Positions 7,319 to 11,293 of a stretch of DNA of 11,293 nt are shown piece by piece. The position numbers and the translations under genes were made by a program. The notes beneath the pieces were generated by a model. The model was given only the letters and a program-made list of their open reading frames with translations, had not been told where the DNA came from and made no database searches. The first letter of the stretch is position 1; the number at the start of each line of letters is the position of its first letter. This DNA comes from Halovivax sp. (GTDB lineage Archaea; Halobacteriota; Halobacteria; Halobacteriales; Natrialbaceae), in the NCBI GenBank assembly GCA_007135505.1, contig SLIS01000212.1, positions 1-11,293 on the forward strand, given 5' to 3'.

Positions 7319-7986
7319 GCCGTCTCACCCATCCCCTCGAGATAGTCTTCGACTTCCTCGGTCTCGAGCACTTCCGCATACTTCATCCACATATCGAGGA
7401 GTCCGATCTTATGCGAGGCCTCGATGCGGTCGAAGATGCATTCCTGTGGGAGAACGACATCGAACCCGTGTTGCTGGGCGTCGACCGTCGTTGCCCGGAC
7501 ACAGCCGCTGGTAGAGTTGCCGACGACGACGAGCGTATCGATATCGTTCCGGTTCAGTCGAGCAAGGAGATCAGTGCCGTAGAATGCGCTCGCGTAACTC
7601 TTGTCGATGACGGTGTCGTCAGGCTCCGGCGCGACAGGGTCGACAATCTGGAGGTCCTCGTGTTCAGGGTCGTCATAGGAGCTCGGCACGACTCGCGTGT
7701 AGCCAACCGGGATGTCGTTCTCTCGAGCGAACGAGAGGAAGTCCGCAATTCGATCGACAGCCTCCCAGGCGATCTCACCCATCGCGGTCCGATACTCCTC
7801 GACAGCCTCGAGGATTGGCACGTCGTCACCGACGATCAACTGCTGAACGTCAATAACGAGTACCATGGGGTTTTCGCCTGCACCGCGTGATTCCCACGAC
7901 GATGCCCCGTCCTTGTCGTAGCCTGCCTTCTCGATTACCCGTTTGTCCTGCTCGGAGAGCAAGTCGTCCCAGATTCGGTTCGTCAT
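7315..7986 (-). CDS. Isochorismatase-family cysteine amidohydrolase (N-carbamoylsarcosine amidase-like)
   Basis: 223 residues. A cytoplasmic alpha/beta hydrolase that cleaves an amide or carbamoyl group through a Cys nucleophile. The catalytic triad is visible: Asp46 in VLVIDVQQL, Lys129 in VIDKSYASAFYG and Cys162 in GNSTSGCVRATTVDA. The STSGCVRATTVDA block is typical of the N-carbamoylsarcosine amidase and maleamate amidase branch. Paired by a 4-nt overlap with a cyclic amidohydrolase, it most likely acts on the ring-opened product, either an N-carbamoyl amino acid (releasing CO2 and ammonia) or a half-amide (releasing ammonia and a diacid). The ATG at 7984-7986 was preferred to an upstream ATG at 8073, because the TATA box at 8012-8018 fits a leaderless start here and the upstream extension would run through the promoter. 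First gene of the main operon. Confidence 0.92.
   Translation of the reverse strand: MTNRIWDDLLSEQDKRVIEKAGYDKDGASSWESRGAGENPMVLVIDVQQLIVGDDVPILEAVEEYRTAMGEIAWEAVDRIADFLSFARENDIPVGYTRVVPSSYDDPEHEDLQIVDPVAPEPDDTVIDKSYASAFYGTDLLARLNRNDIDTLVVVGNSTSGCVRATTVDAQQHGFDVVLPQECIFDRIEASHKIGLLDMWMKYAEVLETEEVEDYLEGMGETA
7325..7329 (-). promoter_or_regulatory. Ribosome binding site deciding the GTG start of the amidohydrolase
   Basis: On the minus strand GGTGA lies 6 nt before the GTG at 7316-7318, matching the core of the archaeal anti-Shine-Dalgarno complement (GGAGGTGAT). It lies inside the last codons of the cysteine hydrolase, so the two are translationally coupled. Confidence 0.6.
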
Positions 7987-7992
7987 ACAGTG

Positions 7993-8051
7993 ACTCGTGT
8001 CGTGCGAGTAGTTATAAATCTGCGCACTTCTACACACACATTGACACGAGT
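7993..8051. repeat. 9-bp inverted repeat flanking the main operon promoter
   Basis: ACTCGTGTC at 7993-8001 and its exact reverse complement GACACGAGT at 8043-8051 bracket the TATA box at 8012-8018. Each arm also sits in its own small palindrome: ACTCG-N7-CGAGT at 7993-8009 and GACAC-GA-GTGTC at 8043-8054. The layout suits a pair of regulator sites either side of the promoter. It does not resemble the GTTCGGC..GAAC repeat near the iclR gene. Confidence 0.45.
8012..8018 (-). promoter_or_regulatory. Main operon promoter, TATA box
   Basis: The minus strand reads TTTATAA (in GATTTATAAC), centred about 29 nt upstream of the ATG at 7986, placing transcription start within a few nt of the start codon. 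It is the only good TATA element in the 128-nt gap after the flavoprotein gene and should drive the amidohydrolase operon. Confidence 0.7.
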
Positions 8052-8114
8052 GTCGTTGACGAAACACAGTCAAGATGGCTGATCAAACCAAGTACGCGGG
8101 CCGGTGGAGATTGG

Positions 8115-9554
8115 TTAGTTGTCGATCGTCGACGCAGCATGCAATCCAGCGAGTCGACCGAGACCAAGTGCAGTGGTAAGTCCGTTCCCACTAAGATAGC
8201 CACCAGCACCGTGTCCGCTGACACCAACCGCCGTTCCGCCACCAGCATAGAGGTTCTCGACGACGCCACCGTCGGATTTGCGGACACGGCCATGTTCGTC
8301 GACAACGAGGCCACCTTGGGTGTGGAACAGCGATCCAGTCACTGTCGCCCCGTAGAACGGTGGTTCGAGAACGGATCGGCCATCAGTTCGCCCGACTGAA
8401 TCTGGAGTGCCGTTTCGGATGGCGTCGTTATACGACTCGAGGGCGTCCGCCGTCGCCGCCGGATCACATCCGAGTTCTGTCGCCAGTGTTTCGATATCGG
8501 GTGCACTGAGATACGAGCCGAGTTCAACTGCTTCGTCGAAGTCATCGAACTCGCCCTCGAGTTTCTCAAAGATCCGCTCATCGAAGATTTCGTACGCGAC
8601 ACCGTCCGATTGTTCGACAACGTCGATTGCCAGCGCAGAGTACCCTTTCGCCTCGTTGCCGAATCGATTCCCACCCTCGTTGACCAGAAAGCCGCCGTTC
8701 ATAATAACGGCGTACGTCGAGAGCGCTCCTGTCCCCTGAACGACGGTCGCATGCCCTTGGAAGGAGTCCATGTAAGCCAGTTCCGCGTCGAGTGCAGCAC
8801 CCCAGCGAATACCATCCCCGGTGTTGCCGTCAGAACCAAAATATAGCGCGTCGGCGATCTGTCCACAGTGATTCTCGACCATCCGCCTGTTACCGGCGAA
8901 GCCATCGGTTGCGAGAATAACCTTCTGTGCGCCGATTACTTCTTCATGAGTCTCGCCGGCAACGGCACCAACAACCGTGTCACCGTCGGCGACAAGCTGC
9001 CTAACGGGAGTGTGCAACAGTAACTCGATGTTGTCCGTCGCCTCGATTCGCTCGCCTAGTTCTTCGATCAGGTTCTCACCATTGCGCCCCTCCGGCGCGT
9101 GCATCCGATACGTCGAGTGCTGTGGGTACGTGAAATCGTCGACGAACTGTAACGTGATATCCCAGTCGTCGACCAACCAATGAATCAGATTCTTGCTCTC
9201 GGTACAAAGGTGTTCAACCATCGCTTCGTCAGCTTCGTAGTCGTTTTTCTCAAGGATATCACGAGCCATATCGGCGGGCGTCTCGTTGATCCCCGCCTCG
9301 CTCTGGAATCGAGTCCCTGCAGCAGGAACCATCCCTGTCGACAGAGACGTGTTTCCACCCAGTCTGTGTGATTTCTCGAGAACGGTGACCATTCCGTCCG
9401 TCTGATCCGCCGCTGCAAGCGCAGCGACGAGCCCCGTGCCACCACCGCCAGCGATGAGCACGTCTGTCTCAACGTCGATCGTGACATCCGTAACGTCACG
9501 GACCTTTGGTACTGAATCATCTATCGTCTGCTCGTTGAACTCGAGCGCGTCCAT
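8115..9554 (-). CDS. FAD-dependent oxidoreductase, fumarate reductase/ketosteroid dehydrogenase flavoprotein superfamily
   Basis: 479 residues. A soluble flavoprotein of the FAD_binding_2 type that reduces or introduces a C=C bond next to a carbonyl or carboxyl group. Seen: the Rossmann FAD motif VLIAGGGGTGLVAALAA (32-48) followed by Glu60, the second FAD segment LGGNTSLSTG (65-74), NEGGNRFGNEAKGY in the capping/active-site part, the HTQGGLVVDEHGRV segment, and the C-terminal FAD loop YAGGGTAVGVSGHGAGGYLSG. Fumarate reductases have a catalytic Arg in an NRLGGN-type segment; the corresponding stretch here is GYLSGN with Tyr453, so it is probably not a fumarate reductase. No signal peptide or heme motif. 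The start at 9552-9554 was chosen over an upstream ATG at 9755 because the extension is basic, unlike haloarchaeal proteins, crosses the repeat at 9661-9677, and a TATA element fits this start. Substrate unknown. Confidence 0.88.
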   Translation of the reverse strand: MDALEFNEQTIDDSVPKVRDVTDVTIDVETDVLIAGGGGTGLVAALAAADQTDGMVTVLEKSHRLGGNTSLSTGMVPAAGTRFQSEAGINETPADMARDILEKNDYEADEAMVEHLCTESKNLIHWLVDDWDITLQFVDDFTYPQHSTYRMHAPEGRNGENLIEELGERIEATDNIELLLHTPVRQLVADGDTVVGAVAGETHEEVIGAQKVILATDGFAGNRRMVENHCGQIADALYFGSDGNTGDGIRWGAALDAELAYMDSFQGHATVVQGTGALSTYAVIMNGGFLVNEGGNRFGNEAKGYSALAIDVVEQSDGVAYEIFDERIFEKLEGEFDDFDEAVELGSYLSAPDIETLATELGCDPAATADALESYNDAIRNGTPDSVGRTDGRSVLEPPFYGATVTGSLFHTQGGLVVDEHGRVRKSDGGVVENLYAGGGTAVGVSGHGAGGYLSGNGLTTALGLGRLAGLHAASTIDN

Positions 9555-9577
9555 AGCAAGTGATTCAGTGCGTCTCC

Positions 9578-9585
9578 TATGTAAA
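9578..9585 (-). promoter_or_regulatory. Probable TATA box for the flavoprotein gene
   Basis: TTTACATA on the minus strand is centred about 27 nt before the ATG at 9554, at leaderless spacing. It is weaker than the two operon TATA boxes. It supports the shorter start of the flavoprotein. Confidence 0.45.
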
Positions 9586-9660
9586 CTTATCCCGAAACCG
9601 GATTTCAGCGTCAAAACAGCCACAACCAGCCGAGAGGTCGACTGTCCTGCAAAGGCAATT

Positions 9661-9677
9661 GTTCGGCACAGCGGAAC
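9661..9677. promoter_or_regulatory. Candidate IclR operator, copy A
   Basis: GTTCGGCACAGCGGAAC, a 17-bp interrupted palindrome (GTTC-N9-GAAC), extended by T on the left and A on the right. It lies in the 284-bp divergent region, about 107 nt upstream of the flavoprotein start codon. One of four similar copies around the regulator gene and none in the coding DNA. Confidence 0.55.
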
Positions 9678-9793
9678 AGCAGCCCCCGAACCGCGTCCCG
9701 CAAGGGAACGTGCTCTACTGTGAGAGAAGTCACCAATCATGGCGGTTAGTCTCATTCAGGAGACGATCGCTCGTTTGGTAGAGGGGAACACGT

Positions 9794-9810
9794 GTTCGGC
9801 TAGAAAGAAC
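9794..9810. promoter_or_regulatory. Candidate IclR operator, copy B (autoregulatory position)
   Basis: GTTCGGCTAGAAAGAAC, the same GTTC-N9-GAAC layout but with a less conserved right half. It ends directly at the AT-richer stretch near 9809-9815 that is about 27 nt before the iclR start codon. Protein bound here would cover the BRE/TATA region, consistent with autoregulation. Confidence 0.5.
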
Positions 9811-9838
9811 TTAGGGCGTCGAGCCCCAATTACGGGGT

Positions 9839-10603
9839 ATGACAGGCAGTACACCGGGCCGGGTCAAGTCCGTCGAAACAGCCTTCAAGATACTCGAATA
9901 CATCCGAGACAATGAGGGCGCAGGCGTAACTGACGTTGCGAACGCTCTCTCAGTCTCGAAAAGTACGGCCCATGGACACCTTTCGACGCTGACGTCACTC
10001 GGCTACGTCGTTAAACTCGACGGAACGTACCGGATCGGACTCCAGTTTCTCGAGCTCGGCCATCACGCTCGCGCACGATACAATCTGTATGAAGCTGTGA
10101 AGTCGGAGGCCGACCAACTTGCACAGGCGACTGGTGAACGGTGCCAGGTGATGGTCGTAGAGGATTTCCGTGGCGTCTATATTTATCAGACAGCCGGGGA
10201 AAAAGCGGTCCAGACTGACTCACACATCGGCAGCACCGTCGAACTCCACTGTACTGCCGTGGGTAAATCCTACCTCGCGTCGCTTCCCGAGGCCGAACTT
10301 GAGCGCTACCTCGAGGAAGTTGGACTAACAGCCAGAACCGATCATACGATCACAGATAGGGAGGCATTTCTCGAAGAACTCGAGCAGATCCGTAACCAAG
10401 GATATGCACTGAATCTCGAAGAACGAATCGCAGGCATGCGTGCGGTCGGTGCACCGATTCTCACTGAAGACGGTGACGTGCTGGGCGCTATCAGTGTCTC
10501 AGTTCCAACGACACGCATTGAAGAGACCGTCCACGAGAGCAAGCTGCCAGAACAAGTCCAGCGGAGTGCTCGAGTGATCACAATTAAGACGACTTACAGC
10601 TGA
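9839..10603 (+). CDS. IclR-family transcriptional regulator
   Basis: 254 residues, the normal IclR length. N-terminal winged helix-turn-helix (about 8-72): RVKSVETAFKILEYIRD, then VTDVANALSVSKSTAHGHL as the recognition region and GYVVKLDGTYRIGLQFLELG as the wing and linker. A C-terminal effector-binding domain (about 80-245) has the family segments VELHCTAVGKSYLASLP (152-168 region) and LNLEERIAGMRAVGAPI. IclR proteins bind small acids or aromatic catabolites and act as repressors or activators of adjacent catabolic genes. It is divergent from the flavoprotein gene and is the only regulator in the window, so control of this cluster is likely. Four copies of a GTTC-N9-GAAC repeat surround it. 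The ATG at 9839 gives the family N-terminus directly; only a weak TATA (AACTTAGG) precedes it. Confidence 0.95.
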   Translation: MTGSTPGRVKSVETAFKILEYIRDNEGAGVTDVANALSVSKSTAHGHLSTLTSLGYVVKLDGTYRIGLQFLELGHHARARYNLYEAVKSEADQLAQATGERCQVMVVEDFRGVYIYQTAGEKAVQTDSHIGSTVELHCTAVGKSYLASLPEAELERYLEEVGLTARTDHTITDREAFLEELEQIRNQGYALNLEERIAGMRAVGAPILTEDGDVLGAISVSVPTTRIEETVHESKLPEQVQRSARVITIKTTYS

Positions 10604-10609
10604 ACATCT

Positions 10610-10626
10610 GTTCGGCATAGCCAAAC
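10610..10626. promoter_or_regulatory. Candidate IclR operator, copy C / short hairpin after iclR
   Basis: GTTCGGCATAGCCAAAC, 6 nt after the iclR stop codon. It can fold as a 9-bp stem with one mismatch and a 3-nt loop (10608-10628), so it might instead be a transcription-terminator hairpin. Its sequence identity with the other copies, which are not at gene ends, favours a protein-binding site. Confidence 0.45.
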
Positions 10627-10723
10627 AGTGAGATCCGACCGAACCCGTTGGTGGCGGCTGGGCTGGTCATAGACAATAAATAATGATCTATACGAGACTA
10701 CATTCATCAGAAATCAATTGTAC

Positions 10724-10740
10724 GTTCGGCATTGCAGAAC
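10724..10740. promoter_or_regulatory. Candidate IclR operator, copy D
   Basis: GTTCGGCATTGCAGAAC, the most symmetrical copy: the halves GTTCGGCA and TGCAGAAC differ from a perfect palindrome at one position around a central T. It lies between the iclR gene and the IS66 remnant. The gene it may once have controlled could have been displaced by the insertion. Confidence 0.5.
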
Positions 10741-10830
10741 ACTGCTCAAAATAATCAGTAGAAAGCCTTTGAGAGGGTTGCGTCCTGGCTCTATGATGAG
10801 GGGCATGTTCTTACAGTAGTACTGTTGTAA

Positions 10831-11293
10831 ACTTGCAAAAGTGATGTTCCCGCGGAAGTCCTCGGCGAGGACTTCGCGAGAGCGGTCATCTCCGATGGGT
10901 GGATGGCGTATCCAGCGTTCAGCAATAATCTTCAGCGGTGCTGGGCACATCTTCTCCGAGGAGCCGAAGACGTTGTTAGTGATCACGAGGAGGCAAAGCC
11001 AGTTCATCGGTATCTAAAGCAGATGTTCGTCGGTCTCCAGTCGTGGCTGGAGACCGACCTAAGTCCTCGTGAGAGAGCACAGATGCACCGATCGTGTCAG
11101 AACGGGCTTAGATCGCTCATTGAGCGGTCAGTAACCGACGAGACAGTGGCAACACTACTCGGGAAGATCGAAGAAGGGATCAACCACTGGCTCACCTTTG
11201 TCGGTGAGCCAGCGGTCTCCCCGACGAACAACGCAGCTGAGAACGCACTTCGTGAACCAGTCGTTCTCCGGAAAATCATCGGGACACTCCGTA
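10831..11293 (+). pseudogene. IS66-family transposase, 5'-truncated remnant (continues past right edge)
   Basis: 154 codons are open to the window edge and show the C-terminal half of an IS66-type DDE transposase. VISDGWMAYPAF (Asp22 of the fragment) is the second catalytic Asp block, LQRCWAHLLRGAEDV follows as in haloarchaeal relatives, and SPTNNAAENALREPVVLRK carries the catalytic Glu (Glu137). The first catalytic Asp block and the whole N-terminal region, about 250-300 residues in a full IS66 transposase, are missing upstream. An in-frame TAA at 10828-10830 and no start codon at a sensible place confirm truncation or decay. No terminal inverted repeat is visible within the window. It marks the right boundary of the catabolic island. 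Confidence 0.85.

Larger units (their letters stand above)
10604..10830. other. Non-coding stretch between iclR and the IS66 remnant
   Basis: Apart from the two operator-like repeats I see no gene. It is richer in A/T than the surrounding genes. From about 10771 the plus frame that continues into the transposase reads RVASWLYDEGHVLTVV followed by TAA at 10828-10830. This could be decayed IS66 coding sequence upstream of the clear homology, but I cannot confirm that by eye. Confidence 0.4.

Noticed and set aside
9555..9755. Extension of the flavoprotein start to 9755
   Set aside because: The additional 67 residues are basic and low in Asp/Glu, contain an operator-like repeat, and precede the natural start of the FAD-binding domain region.
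10714..11007. Minus-strand open frame of 97 codons near the right end
   Set aside because: Overlaps the plus-strand IS66 transposase remnant, which has clear catalytic motifs; the minus-strand translation has none.
1..11293. tRNA, rRNA, CRISPR array or replication origin
   Set aside because: I looked for cloverleaf-like segments, regularly spaced direct repeats and origin-type repeats on both strands and saw none.

Overview
This window looks like a haloarchaeal chromosome. The proteins are strongly acidic (rich in Asp/Glu), several genes have an AT-rich TATA-like element about 25-29 nt before the start codon (leaderless promoters, typical of haloarchaea), and genes overlap by ATGA/GTGA/TGATG junctions. 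The species cannot be named from the sequence; a Natrialba-like or Haloterrigena-like haloarchaeon is a guess.

Layout, left to right. At 1-1046 (minus) lies the N-terminal three quarters of a dihydropyrimidinase/hydantoinase-type cyclic amidohydrolase that runs off the left edge. A decayed metallo-beta-lactamase-fold gene follows at 1157-1813. From 7986 down to 1884 on the minus strand is a tight catabolic cluster, transcribed in this order: isochorismatase-family cysteine amidohydrolase, a second dihydropyrimidinase-like amidohydrolase, a family III (CaiB-type) CoA-transferase, an HMG-CoA-lyase-like enzyme, and a large/small subunit pair of an aconitase-family hydro-lyase (LeuC/LeuD-like). 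A separately promoted FAD-dependent fumarate-reductase/ketosteroid-dehydrogenase-type flavoprotein lies at 8115-9554 (minus). Divergent from it is an IclR-family regulator at 9839-10603 (plus). The right end (10831-11293) is the C-terminal part of an IS66-family transposase, truncated at its 5' side.

How the genes may work together (inference). The amidohydrolase would open a cyclic imide or ureide, and the cysteine hydrolase would remove the remaining carbamoyl or amide group. The aconitase-type enzyme would hydrate or dehydrate the resulting dicarboxylate. The CoA-transferase would activate it, and the lyase would split it into an acyl-CoA and a keto acid. The last three activities match the logic of citraconate <-> (R)-citramalate -> (R)-citramalyl-CoA -> acetyl-CoA + pyruvate. 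The flavoprotein could supply an upstream redox step. I do not recognise this complete gene set as a described pathway.

Regulation. Four copies of a 17-bp interrupted palindrome (consensus about GTTCGGCANWGCNGAAC) lie only in the non-coding DNA on both sides of the iclR-type gene. One sits immediately upstream of, and abuts, its probable TATA region. They are good candidates for the operator of this regulator. The main operon promoter at 8012-8018 lacks that motif but is flanked by a different 9-bp inverted repeat.
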